Source: Planctomycetota bacterium
GTDB taxonomy: Bacteria > Planctomycetota > UBA1135 > GCA-002686595
Assembly (NCBI GenBank): GCA_020853575.1
Contig: JADYYP010000050.1
Span: forward strand, 38,323 to 102,322
Length of the DNA stretch: 64,000 nucleotides
Direction: 5' to 3'
The notes beneath the pieces are model-generated. The model was not told where the DNA came from. It did no database searches and was given only the letters and a program-made list of their open reading frames with translations. Shown here piece after piece: positions 55,401 to 63,627 of the stretch. Position 1 is the first letter of the stretch. Each line of letters starts with the position of its first letter. The translations under genes and the position numbers were made by a program.

Positions 55401-56331
55401 AGTGCGCGGTCGCGATCGTCTGCCCCGGTCGGGCATCGGCCGACCAGAAGCGCGCGCCATCCTCCGAGAAGAACCCGTGGTTTCCGCCCTCCATGCACCA
55501 CAGCGTGCGCGACACCGGAGGTCCGTCGTCGTTGTCGGTCTGAAACGCGTTCCCGAAGCTGTCGAGCGCGACCTCGTAGTTGTTGCGGAAGTTGTGGCTG
55601 CGCACCGCCAGTCCCGCGCCGTCGGTACCGACGCTGAGCACCAAGCCTCCGGTCCACACGCGCCCGTCGTCCGAGCGCAAGTTGGGCTTGTTGTCCGCGA
55701 TCGTCGGGCCGCCGTCGTTGTAGATCGAGCCCGAGCGCAAATTCCATCCGAGCGCGTCGCGCACCAGGTGCGGACCGGCGTTGCCGACGTTGAACCACAG
55801 GCGTCCATCGAAGCCTCCGACGAACGAGTGCAGACCGTGGTCGTGGTCGAACCCGCCGAAGCCGGTGAGCAGCGGCTCCTGGTGATCGGCGACGTCGTCG
55901 CCGTCGTCGTCCGTGAACACCCAAGCCGTGGGGGAGCACGAGACGATCACGCGAGTGCCGAACACCGCGATCCCCAGCGGCGCGACGAGCTCTTTCGACT
56001 GCGCGAAGACCTTGGACGAATCGCAGCGCCCATCGCCGTCCTGGTCCTCGAGGATCACGATGCGATCTCCGCCCTCGAAGCCCAGGCCCGGGTTGCGCCC
56101 TTGCCACTTGCGGTAATTGACGGCTTCGGCGACCCACACGCGGCCGCGAGCGTCGACGTCGATCGCCGTGGGGTTGTGGAGCGCGGGCGACTCGGCCCAC
56201 AGCGTCACCGTCAGCTGCGGCGCGACCGCGAATTCGTGCGTGAGGTCGTGCGACGCGGGCGGGGCCGCGGGGGCCTGTTGTGCGGCGGTGTCGCGAGCTT
56301 GGGCGGCGGCGAGGAGCAACGATGCGTGCAT
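52459..56331 (-). CDS. PVC-type dehydrogenase / HEAT / NPCBM / cytochrome c / DUF1080 fusion
   Basis: Secreted multidomain protein of 1290 residues, typical in architecture of planctomycetes. Order: signal (about 1-18), PVC-type membrane-bound dehydrogenase beta-propeller (about 35-450; LHNPTAIDVDARGRVWVAEAVNYR, GGNHGFFSEDG, GSVYVADWFDPGVGGH), HEAT repeats (about 470-720), NPCBM-like sugar-binding beta domain (about 735-855; VGIGTHAPSEIVFRVPKGARK), cytochrome c with haem motif CGQCH (Cys967) and distal part ILSGFLL...LSLMPGD, and DUF1080/3-keto-glycoside hydrolase-like domain (about 1100-1290; LFDGRTLDGWDAY, GVLLRRSGAH, NHYRITLDEGALTLEVNG). A role in periplasmic sugar or glycan oxidation and release is inferred from the domains. 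Export with haem attachment needs Sec plus Ccm-type machinery. Confidence 0.9.
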   Translation of the reverse strand: MHASLLLAAAQARDTAAQQAPAAPPASHDLTHEFAVAPQLTVTLWAESPALHNPTAIDVDARGRVWVAEAVNYRKWQGRNPGLGFEGGDRIVILEDQDGDGRCDSSKVFAQSKELVAPLGIAVFGTRVIVSCSPTAWVFTDDDGDDVADHQEPLLTGFGGFDHDHGLHSFVGGFDGRLWFNVGNAGPHLVRDALGWNLRSGSIYNDGGPTIADNKPNLRSDDGRVWTGGLVLSVGTDGAGLAVRSHNFRNNYEVALDSFGNAFQTDNDDGPPVSRTLWCMEGGNHGFFSEDGARFWSADARPGQTIATAHWHAEDPGVVPSGCVHGSGGPTGLCVYEGTLLRGYEGFVLDADAGRNVVYAHRPVAAGAGYVLEHGVFLEAKLGAGNDERAQQFRPSDVAVGIDGSVYVADWFDPGVGGHAMADRVGYGRILRVAPSAQRFANPRLGFMSTEATLSAYLSPAANVRFQAYELLVAQGQSIVKRVKAILKAPNPRHVARASWLLAALGDEGRAAVREQLSVADPELRLTALRALRAHGADPVELAKFVVDDADPRVVAELALALRDIPWSRCGEVLRRLADKPWVEADPYYLTALGIAASGKERELWNALSFSFDPLRPVPDRVFWLAWRLRVDEALPILRHVAASEGFKPAVDALGFLASRAAAEAMLELALVGRAEIRDYAAWWVRFRGTNTWREFDLSRQLGDFDRARAKRVWSSGPRTQSALEEVEIPLAGQETVMLAVTQSDNGMSYDWADWIAPRFVLESGESVDLCGRPWVRADAGYGSVRIGASCEGGPLKVDGATYAVGIGTHAPSEIVFRVPKGARKLVTQFSVDDYGSDRAGSEAKVEFEVWLPDASAALESSAFARLVADSATPAADREYAAKQLLATAEGALALVHLAATGRLSESLRDSLATGLCEHVDPAVRALAAQHFRRTDGRAELKPERVLALEGDRRRGEAQFFGASASCGQCHGVRGRGGDIGPDLSEIRRKYARSELLDHILHPSKAIDFGYQTWTVETASGRILSGFLLAGSLTAPGDGVVVLKTTSGQREIIEEREIESARRQELSLMPGDVALGLDEQGLADVLAFLNHDPAAAARRGQARALFDGRTLDGWDAYSSDPQLRRDDVWSVRDGVLHCAGRPAGYLYTETEYTNFVLELDWRWDPSEPPSNSGVLLRRSGAHKVWPRAIEAQLMHRNAGDIWNIDEFPMRTDPQRTSGRHTAKLAPSNEHPVGEWNHYRITLDEGALTLEVNGVLQNSASWCEERAGSICLQAEGSAIEFKDIVLTPIER

Positions 56332-56364
56332 GCGCGGATGCTACCAGCGTCCGCCGCGCTCCCC

Positions 56365-57543
56365 CTAGACGCGCCAGAAGCCCGTGGACTGCAGCCCGGG
56401 TCGCTGCTCGCCCTCCAGGAACGCGAGCAGCTCGGGCATGCGCTTCTCAGCGTCGTCCGAGCCCATGTCCATCACCGCTTTGGTGTAGCTCGGCTCGAAC
56501 ATCACCATCGAGAGCGATTCAGGGCTCTTCGTTTCCTTCGTGCCCGTGCCGCGCAACAGGAAGCGGAACGGCTGGGGTAGTCGCGCTTCGAACTGCCCGG
56601 CGAGCGCCGAGATGTTGCGCGAGGGGCGCAGCATCATCAAATGCGCCGGTCGCAGCCCCATGCGCCGTTCGGGCGGAAGGTCGACGATCAGGCGATTGAT
56701 GCGGTCGAGGTTCATCGCATCCTGGTCGAGCATGTCCAGGAACACGGCATTGAGCATCGCGCCCACGATCTGAGCTGGCGGCGGATAGTCGGAACCGAGC
56801 GGTCGCGAGGGCTCGTAGTGCGTGCGCTCGAAGCGCGTCGAGATCGCCAGGATGCGGTCGGCTCCCAAGTGCAACGCGGGAGACAGGGGCGCGGTCAAGC
56901 CGATGCCTCCATCGCCGTGCCACTCCTCGCCCAGCCGGATCGCGGGGAAGAAGATCGGCAGCGCGGCGCTGGCCATCACGTGCTCGACCGTCAGCTCGAC
57001 CGCGACGCTCTCGCGATGGGGGCGCTGCCAACGCGGCGCTCCGTTGGACTGCACGAAAGTCACCGAGCGCCCGCTGGCGTAGTCGGTGGTCGTGATGCCG
57101 ACGGCCTGCAGCCCAGTTCGCAAATTGTCGGCGACCCCGCGCAGCTTCCCGTCGTCGCTGGACAACGCGCCCTTGAGGAACGCGCGCAGCGGTTCGGTGT
57201 CGACCATGCCGCGCGGCCGCGCAGCGAGGCGACTGGCGCCGCTGACCAACCTCACGCCCCATTTCGCGGCGGTGCGGAACAAGGACAGGGAGTCGCTGCG
57301 GAAGACCTGCTCGGTCGTCAGGTTCGACCACAGGCCGCTCAGCCGTTCCGTGCGCTGGGCGAAGTCGCCCGGGGCGTTGGCCATGAACGCCGTGTTGATC
57401 GCGCCCGCGGAAACTCCGGTGAGGATCGGGAACGTCAGCCGCGGCTGGTGGCGAGCGATCGCTCGCAGCACGCCGACCTGGTACGCGGCGCGAGCTCCAC
57501 CGCCGCCCATGACCAGAGCCAATTGACCGCCCGTGGACTGCAC
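56365..57543 (-). CDS. Patatin-like phospholipase
   Basis: Serine/Asp-dyad acyl hydrolase of 392 residues. It opens with the oxyanion-hole loop GGGGARAAYQVGVL (about 12-25), then GVSAGAI (catalytic Ser near 43) and DGGIG (catalytic Asp near 205), the standard dyad. The GTG at 57543 puts nine residues before the fold, as in other patatins; nothing upstream looks like coding. It has no signal peptide and is probably cytoplasmic or membrane-associated. Substrate lipid not known. It starts 112 bases from a divergent membrane protein gene. Confidence 0.92.
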   Translation of the reverse strand: MQSTGGQLALVMGGGGARAAYQVGVLRAIARHQPRLTFPILTGVSAGAINTAFMANAPGDFAQRTERLSGLWSNLTTEQVFRSDSLSLFRTAAKWGVRLVSGASRLAARPRGMVDTEPLRAFLKGALSSDDGKLRGVADNLRTGLQAVGITTTDYASGRSVTFVQSNGAPRWQRPHRESVAVELTVEHVMASAALPIFFPAIRLGEEWHGDGGIGLTAPLSPALHLGADRILAISTRFERTHYEPSRPLGSDYPPPAQIVGAMLNAVFLDMLDQDAMNLDRINRLIVDLPPERRMGLRPAHLMMLRPSRNISALAGQFEARLPQPFRFLLRGTGTKETKSPESLSMVMFEPSYTKAVMDMGSDDAEKRMPELLAFLEGEQRPGLQSTGFWRV

Positions 57544-57654
57544 TCTTCGCCAAGCGTACGAGCGTGGCGCGCGAAGTCCACGGCGGGTTCGAATCGAGTT
57601 TGCCGCGCGGGTCGCGCGTGAAAACGCGAAGCGGACCTCGTACCGTCCGCGCCC

Positions 57655-58527
57655 ATGGATCTGTCGAGTCCGCCTCTGCATTTGGTCCTCGGGCTGCTGA
57701 TCGCGCCTGCGCTGATCGCGAGTGTCGTGATGTTGCTCAGCGTGCGCAAGAGCGCGCTGCGCGACCTCGGGCGTTTCGGAGCGTTGGCGCTCGGCCTGGG
57801 ATACGTCGCCGGACATCGCGCCAGCTTGACCGAATGGCCCGCGTTCCCGCCGGCCGCTTCGGGTGAAGCGCTCCTGTACGCCGGTGCGCTCGCCGGCCTC
57901 GGCGGGCTGATCGCGGGCAGCGTGGCGCACCGCCGTGTCGCGCTGTTGATCGTGGGCCTGTTCCACCTGGGAGCGTGTTGGCTCGTGTTGCGCAACGTGT
58001 TGCTCGCAATGCCCGTGCACGAGATGCTGGCCTTCAGTGGCGTCGCCTTGGTCCTGCCCTCGAGCGTGGCCGTGCTGTTCGATCGATTCGCGGAGCGCGA
58101 GCGCGGGCCAGTCGCTCCGCTGGTCCTGTGGATGTGCGCGAGTGCCGGCGCGGGCGCGATCGCGCTCACCGGCTCCGTGATCTTCGCCCAATTCTCCGCG
58201 AGCTTGGCGGCAGTGCTCGGTGCCGCACTGGCCCTGTGCGTCCTCGTGCGCGATGTCTCGTTCGCCAGAGGCCTGACGCTCGCGGCGCTCCCGCACGCCG
58301 CGCTGCTGGCGATCGCCGCGGCGAATCTGTCGGAGCTGCCCCAGCCCGCGGTGCTGCTGTTGACCATCGCTCCGCTCGCGGTGTTCGCCGTCCCGGCCGC
58401 GACGCTGCGCCGCGTCTCGACTCCCTGGCGCGTGCTCATCCCGTCCCTCTTGGTCGCGCTTCCGCTGGTCGCCGCGCTCGTCGTGTGCTGGCTCGAGCAT
58501 GCCCAGAGCGCCAACGCGTATTCCTGA
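57655..58527 (+). CDS. Hypothetical polytopic membrane protein
   Basis: A 290-residue protein made almost wholly of hydrophobic segments (about eight or nine: LVLGLLIAPALIASVVML, ALLYAGALAGLGGLIAGSV, LLIVGLFHLGACWLVL, MLAFSGVALVLPSSVAVLF and later ones), without a recognised motif. Few charged residues occur in the helices. Family unknown. Codon use is like the neighbours. ATG 57655 precedes the first helix. Confidence 0.66.
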   Translation: MDLSSPPLHLVLGLLIAPALIASVVMLLSVRKSALRDLGRFGALALGLGYVAGHRASLTEWPAFPPAASGEALLYAGALAGLGGLIAGSVAHRRVALLIVGLFHLGACWLVLRNVLLAMPVHEMLAFSGVALVLPSSVAVLFDRFAERERGPVAPLVLWMCASAGAGAIALTGSVIFAQFSASLAAVLGAALALCVLVRDVSFARGLTLAALPHAALLAIAAANLSELPQPAVLLLTIAPLAVFAVPAATLRRVSTPWRVLIPSLLVALPLVAALVVCWLEHAQSANAYS

Positions 58528-58734
58528 GCGCACTGGGGGCCTGGCGCGCGTTGCGGCGTAGGCCTTTCGTTCCGTGCGGCCCAGTGCGGAGTCCATGCGT
58601 CTTTCACGGGAGCAGCTCAAGAACTTCCGACAGCGGGGTCGATCGGCTGGCGACTTTTCCCCGCGCACGAGCGAGCCCTCCTCCGGGCGCGCATCGGCGC
58701 ATTCCCCGTCGCAGCCCCAGCCTGAAGGACGTTC

Positions 58735-61059
58735 ATGGCCCAGCTCCAACGTTGTCTCTTCGTCGTTCCGCCGCTCCTCACGCTCGCCGCTTGCAGCGGT
58801 GGAGGAGGTGGCGGCTCCGATGGCGGCACGATCAGCGGTCTCTCCGCCCCGAGCGCGATGGAGATCATCACCGTGGAGGAAGCCTCGAGCCTGGTCGCGC
58901 CCGGCGCGCAGCCGCCGACGAGCTCGACGCCGAACTTCGACGCCAACTCGGACTACGCCACCGATGCGGCGCGCAATCACGTTTGGGATCCGGCGATCGA
59001 GCCGATCTCGATGATCAACGAGATCCTGTGCTATCTCGGCCAGACCGGCGCGGAGGGCATGGTCAACCAGGGCGCCTACAACGCGCAAATCGACGAGGCC
59101 AAGTGCCGCGCCGGAAGCGACCCCTCCGCATCCTCACAAGGCCAATCGTCCGCGTCGAACGGCGTGCAGCCGGCGATCTGGGTGGTCGAGTCGACGCGTG
59201 CTTCCAACGACGCGCCGCAGGTCGTGCACGCCTGGGTACCACAGGACCACGACGGTCAGAGCGCGACCATCTTCGTCTCCATGACGGTGCATTCCGGCGT
59301 GACCGACGCCACGCCCTTCGGCGAGTTCGTGCTCAACTTCGCCGGTGCCCAGGACTTCGCCTCGATCGGCTCGCCGATGATGTGGGGCACGCTGCAATCC
59401 GACGATCAAGGATCGGGCGAGCAGGGCTACGTCTTCTACCAATCGGAAGGGGACATCAACCAAGTTCCCAATCCGGGCGAGCGCGCGTCGCTGGTCGCGG
59501 TGACGGTTTCGATGAGTGCCGATGGCACGACTGGCCAGGCGCGCTTGTCGGTCTCGTATCGCCAGAACGACCCGATGAACGGCGACAGCGGCATCGTCAG
59601 CGAGGAGTACCTGCTCGACATGGACGCGAACGAGGTCTTGCGTCAGATCGGCAGCGATCCCGCGCAGTGCTATTCGCGCACGCAATTCCACTACAACACG
59701 TTCCGCTACAACCTGTACCACGCGAGTGGCCCCAACGCGGGTGAGCGCGTCGCGCTCAATTCGGGCTTCCCGATCCGCACCGCGGACGGCAGTTTCGGCT
59801 GGCTCGGCTATTGGGGCCTGTGGGTGCCGCCGAGCACGACGGTCGAGCACGGCGACGTCGTCACGCGCCAGGAGTTCGGCTCGAACGCCACCGAGGACTA
59901 CACGATCCTGATGGCGCCGGGCAAGCTCGTGAAATTCACGCGCAACACGCTCGATCTGCTCGATGGAGATGGCAAGACGTTCGATTGGTTCGACTTCCAG
60001 TCGATGCCGCCGACGCGCTACTTGGTCGAGCTCGACCAATCGCAGTTCTTCCGCACCGCGTCGTGGGACGACCAGTCGATGACCTGGACCACGCTCGGCT
60101 CTCCGGACTTGATCGACACCTCGACCTATGGCTTCCTCAACATGTATTCGCAGGGGCTGGGCGGCCCGGTTGGTTACGTGCACGGCGACGCCTTCCTGAC
60201 CTACTTCGCGCAGGAATTCGTCAATGGCTCGAGCGCTCTGTTCAACGGGGTCGCGACCGGAACACCTGTGGAGCTGTACGGCTACTCGCAGTGCCTGCGC
60301 TCGGGGATCACCGGCGCAGAAGCCGAGATGGGCGACGTGTACTTGAGCGATTCCGGCAACGTCAACGCGCCCTACGTGTTCCAGATCGCAGCCGACGACC
60401 TGACGTTGTTCCACGACGTCAACGGCGACGACTCCCTGCTCACGCAAGTCGGCCTGGCGGACGGCGAAGAGCCGGCCAACGGTCCGTACACATGGGGCAT
60501 GCGCTCGGGACCGATGGTCACCGACACCGCGGGCATCGCGAGCCCCTGGGACCTCTGGAACAAGGACGTGTTCTACCAATACGAGACGGGTCACAACGCC
60601 TGGAACCAGCTCACGACCGCGCTCGATTCCAACGGCGACTGCGTCGTCTTCGATCCGCCGCTGCAGTTCAGCTACACGCACGCGACGGCCAACGACAAGA
60701 ACGGAGACTCGACCTACGACGGACAGATGTTCCAGCTCAACTACTCGGGGCCCGGTGACCTGCACGGGATTCCGCACGAAGGCGTCGATTTCAACAACGA
60801 CGGCAATCCCGACCGTTGGTTCCCGCTGTTCTCGATCGCCGATGGGACGCTGTGCGGTCCGACCGGCAGCGAGTACGTGATCCGCGGCATCGAGGCCGAG
60901 ATCACGCTGGTCGAGGTGCTCGGCGGCTGCGCGTCCCTCGACGTCGCGAACGCCTCCGTGCTGACGCTCCCGACCTCAGCCGACTACACGGCGCCCGACT
61001 CCGGCGACAAGCCGACGGTCGACGAACCGCCGGCGGTCATCGAAGGCGTGAAGCAGTAG
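58735..61059 (+). CDS. Large lipoprotein with Asp-rich calcium-like segments, unknown function
   Basis: A 774-residue exported lipoprotein. ATG 58735 is supported by AAGGA near 58724. The leader MAQLQRCLFVVPPLLTLAAC ends in a lipobox and is followed at once by SGGGGGGSDGG, a flexible tether seen in surface-displayed lipoproteins. The body is beta-rich with no recognised fold. It has many Asp/Asn turns (NKDVFYQYETG, DFNNDGNPDRWFP, DLLDGDGKTFDWFDF), some of calcium-site type, and few Cys. The 207 bases before the start hold no supported gene. It ends at a strong hairpin shared with the convergent esterase gene. Confidence 0.75.
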   Translation: MAQLQRCLFVVPPLLTLAACSGGGGGGSDGGTISGLSAPSAMEIITVEEASSLVAPGAQPPTSSTPNFDANSDYATDAARNHVWDPAIEPISMINEILCYLGQTGAEGMVNQGAYNAQIDEAKCRAGSDPSASSQGQSSASNGVQPAIWVVESTRASNDAPQVVHAWVPQDHDGQSATIFVSMTVHSGVTDATPFGEFVLNFAGAQDFASIGSPMMWGTLQSDDQGSGEQGYVFYQSEGDINQVPNPGERASLVAVTVSMSADGTTGQARLSVSYRQNDPMNGDSGIVSEEYLLDMDANEVLRQIGSDPAQCYSRTQFHYNTFRYNLYHASGPNAGERVALNSGFPIRTADGSFGWLGYWGLWVPPSTTVEHGDVVTRQEFGSNATEDYTILMAPGKLVKFTRNTLDLLDGDGKTFDWFDFQSMPPTRYLVELDQSQFFRTASWDDQSMTWTTLGSPDLIDTSTYGFLNMYSQGLGGPVGYVHGDAFLTYFAQEFVNGSSALFNGVATGTPVELYGYSQCLRSGITGAEAEMGDVYLSDSGNVNAPYVFQIAADDLTLFHDVNGDDSLLTQVGLADGEEPANGPYTWGMRSGPMVTDTAGIASPWDLWNKDVFYQYETGHNAWNQLTTALDSNGDCVVFDPPLQFSYTHATANDKNGDSTYDGQMFQLNYSGPGDLHGIPHEGVDFNNDGNPDRWFPLFSIADGTLCGPTGSEYVIRGIEAEITLVEVLGGCASLDVANASVLTLPTSADYTAPDSGDKPTVDEPPAVIEGVKQ

Positions 61060-61081
61060 CTCGCGCAACTCTCCAAACGTC

Positions 61082-61118
61082 CAGCACCCTCCATCGGCGG
61101 CGCCGGTGGGGGGTGCTG
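61082..61118. terminator. Bidirectional hairpin between convergent genes
   Basis: CAGCACCCTCCA (61082-61093) pairs with TGGGGGGTGCTG (61107-61118) with one G-U, and the interior (TCGGCGGCGCCGG) adds further pairs. It lies midway between the stops at 61059 and 61140, with CTCTTAC following on the plus strand. Confidence 0.7.
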
Positions 61119-61139
61119 TGCTCTTACGCGCCGCGCGGC

Positions 61140-62411
61140 TCAAGGCGCGAGTTCGATCCGTGCGCTGTAGGTGGAGCGTGCGTCGTTGCGCGCGCCGCTC
61201 TCGAGCAGCGTCGCCAGCGAGCGCCGCGGTTTGCCTCGGAACACCTCGCGGCCTTCGAGGGTCACGAGCAACTCGCGGTCGAGATCGAGCAACTCGTCGT
61301 CCACCAGGACCGCCAGCCCCTTGGGATCTTGGTCGCAGCGCACGTGCACGGCGTTGGCGCGCACGTCGAGCTCGGCCTCGACCAAGGCGTGCTTGCGGGG
61401 CACGTCCCAAGCGAGCCAATAGAATTGGCGCTTCCACTCGAGCGCAGGCTGCCACACGAGTTTCGTCGGTCGCGGCTCACGGCGCGCGTCGGCGACCTTT
61501 TCGAACAGCGCGCGCATTCCGCCTGGCGGAAGCTCGTGGGCGCGCCCCGGGACCTCCCAGTATTCGAAGTCGAAACCACCCCAGCGCTCCCGGGCTTCGC
61601 CCAGCTTCTGCGCGGCAATGCGATTGGCGGCCGGAGGGACATTGAGGTCATTGTCGCTCTGGTAGATGCGCACTCGGACATTGCGCAAATTGGGGATCAC
61701 ACCCCACGACACGTCGATGACGCTCCCGGCGGAGTTCATCACCGGCGTCGGAGCGCCAGCGCTCGGTGCGATGGCGGCCACGAGATCGGCATGGTGTGCG
61801 CCGAGCATCCAAGAGCCATAACCACCCATCGAATGTCCGCTCAAATACACTCGATCCCGGTCGAGCCCCCATGTGCGAATGGCTGCTTCGATCAGGTCGA
61901 CCACGAATTCCTCGGTGCCGCTGTCGGTCCAACCGCGCTCGGTCTTCTCGAGCACCTCGGGGAAGATCCCGACCAAGTCGAAGGCCTGTGCGACGGACTC
62001 GAGCTCGGCGCGCGCGCTCTCTGCATCGCCGGATCCGACTCCGCCACCGTGAAGTCCGATCAGGAGTCCCTTGGGCTTCTTGGTGGCGCCACCGACGAGA
62101 TAGAGCCCCTTTCCGCTCGAGCCCTTCTTGTCCTCTGGCCACAGAAAATGTCGCCCGCTTTCGCGCTCGAGCCGTGCGGCGCTTTTCGGAAGCAGCTTGG
62201 CGAGTCGCTCGCGCCAGGTCTTTTCGGCCTTCTCGTCGGGCACCTCGATCTCCGCCAGCTCGCGCGCGATCGAACAACGCTCCTGGTACTCGGTCGAAAC
62301 ACGCGCATCGAGTGCCAGGAAGCGCTCGATGCGCTGCTCGAGCGCCTTGGTCGTGGGCGGCTTCGCCGCTACGGACTGCGTCAGCGTGAACCAGACGAGG
62401 AGTGCATACAT
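61140..62411 (-). CDS. Secreted alpha/beta-hydrolase (esterase/PHB-depolymerase-like)
   Basis: A 423-residue exported hydrolase. ATG 62411 opens a signal peptide (MYALLVWFTLTQSVAA); the ATG at 62435 in the same frame adds eight less likely residues. After a helical N-region come the oxyanion loop LLIGLHGGGVGSGD (about residue 117), the nucleophile elbow YLSGHSMGGYG (Ser near 196) and candidate acid/His positions in YQSDNDLNVPP and PGRAHELPPGG. This matches esterase D/PHB-depolymerase type enzymes. The C-terminal ~80 residues form a beta domain. Substrate unknown. It lies on the opposite strand to the histidine kinase, whose frame begins 272 bases away. Confidence 0.86.
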   Translation of the reverse strand: MYALLVWFTLTQSVAAKPPTTKALEQRIERFLALDARVSTEYQERCSIARELAEIEVPDEKAEKTWRERLAKLLPKSAARLERESGRHFLWPEDKKGSSGKGLYLVGGATKKPKGLLIGLHGGGVGSGDAESARAELESVAQAFDLVGIFPEVLEKTERGWTDSGTEEFVVDLIEAAIRTWGLDRDRVYLSGHSMGGYGSWMLGAHHADLVAAIAPSAGAPTPVMNSAGSVIDVSWGVIPNLRNVRVRIYQSDNDLNVPPAANRIAAQKLGEARERWGGFDFEYWEVPGRAHELPPGGMRALFEKVADARREPRPTKLVWQPALEWKRQFYWLAWDVPRKHALVEAELDVRANAVHVRCDQDPKGLAVLVDDELLDLDRELLVTLEGREVFRGKPRRSLATLLESGARNDARSTYSARIELAP

Positions 62412-62682
62412 CGCTTCGGGCTCCGAGGGGATCATAGAGCGCGTGTTCGGTCTGCGCCCTACCTCGGAACTGCCTGGAGGCCATCTCCCAGCACGGTCCG
62501 AACATCGACTGTCGGCTCAGCGAGGATTGGTCACCGTCCGAATCGAGAGCGCGTCGTTGGACGAACGAAGACCCGCTCGAGCTTCCCGCCGACGCGCGGT
62601 TCGAGTGGCGCTTGACCTTCCCATCTCGAAGCGCATGATCGCGCGCGGATCGGGAGCGGTTTCGGGGGAGGATTCGGCCTCG

Positions 62683-63627
62683 ATGTTGGACACGCTACGC
62701 ACGCAGAGTTTCCGCTACGCCGTGGCGCTTGCCTTGGCGTACGGCTTGACGGCTGCGCTGTACATCCTGGTGAGCTCGCGCATGGCCGCGGACATCTCAC
62801 ACGATGTCGAAGAGATGAAGCGCATCGAGACGGTCAAGGGCATCGTCTATGTCGCGGTCACGGCGGTGCTCGTGTGGGCGGGCGCGTGGTGGGCGATGCG
62901 TCGCATGGCGCGCGACGCGGAAGAGCTGCGCCGTCGCGAGCGCGCGCTCGTGACTGCCGAAGGTCGCGTCTTCGCGGGGCTGATGGCCTCGTCCGTGGCG
63001 CACGACGCGAACAACGTGCTCCTGACGGTGCTGACCGAGGCCGAGGAGTTGGCCGGGAATGTCCTGCCGGGGCAGCGTGAAGGCGCGCAGCGCTTGTCGC
63101 GTGCGGTGGAGCGACTGATCCAGCTCAATCGGCGGCTGATGAGCGCTTCGCATCAAGGATTGGCGCGCGATCGCCAGCCCGTGGACCTGCTGCTAGCCGT
63201 GCGCGAATGCGTGCACGACATGCGCTCGAATCGACACGTCCGAGGATGTCGAGTCGAAGTGCGCGGAGCGGGCGACGCGATCGTCATGGCCAATCCGATG
63301 GTCGTGCAACAGTCCTTGGCCAACCTGCTGCTCAATGCGGCCCAGGCGACCTCCGGTCAGGGGACCATCGAGGTGCGTGTCGAGCACCGCAGCGACGGAG
63401 TCGCGGTCGAGATCCACGACGATGGCCCGGGTGTCGAGCGCGAGCGTCGTGCTCACCTGTTCGACGCACTCGAAACGACCAAGCCCGACGGGAACGGACT
63501 GGGCCTGTTCTCCGTGCGCGCCTGCGCCGAGAGCTTTGGCGGTCGGATGGAGATCGACGAATCGCCCCTCGGCGGTGCTTTGTTCCGCATCGTCGTGCCC
63601 GAGTCCGCGAGAGTCGTCCACGCCTGA
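62683..63627 (+). CDS. Sensor histidine kinase with two membrane segments
   Basis: Two-component sensor of about 314 residues. Two hydrophobic segments (about 12-30 and 50-70) flank a short 20-residue outside loop. The kinase core has the H-box in VAHDANNVLLTVL (His near residue 107), N-box NLLLNAAQAT, G1 DDGPGVE and G2 GNGLGLFSV, all intact. ATG 62683 is preferred because a GGGGGAGG site lies 11 bases upstream and the first helix follows; ATG 62635 in the same frame is possible. No response regulator is next to it. The small loop suggests it senses within the membrane or cytoplasm. Confidence 0.85.
   Translation: MLDTLRTQSFRYAVALALAYGLTAALYILVSSRMAADISHDVEEMKRIETVKGIVYVAVTAVLVWAGAWWAMRRMARDAEELRRRERALVTAEGRVFAGLMASSVAHDANNVLLTVLTEAEELAGNVLPGQREGAQRLSRAVERLIQLNRRLMSASHQGLARDRQPVDLLLAVRECVHDMRSNRHVRGCRVEVRGAGDAIVMANPMVVQQSLANLLLNAAQATSGQGTIEVRVEHRSDGVAVEIHDDGPGVERERRAHLFDALETTKPDGNGLGLFSVRACAESFGGRMEIDESPLGGALFRIVVPESARVVHA

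Noticed and set aside
57586..57596. GGTTCGAATC resembling a tRNA T-loop
   Set aside because: Flanking bases do not pair as a T-stem and no acceptor or anticodon arm was found upstream.
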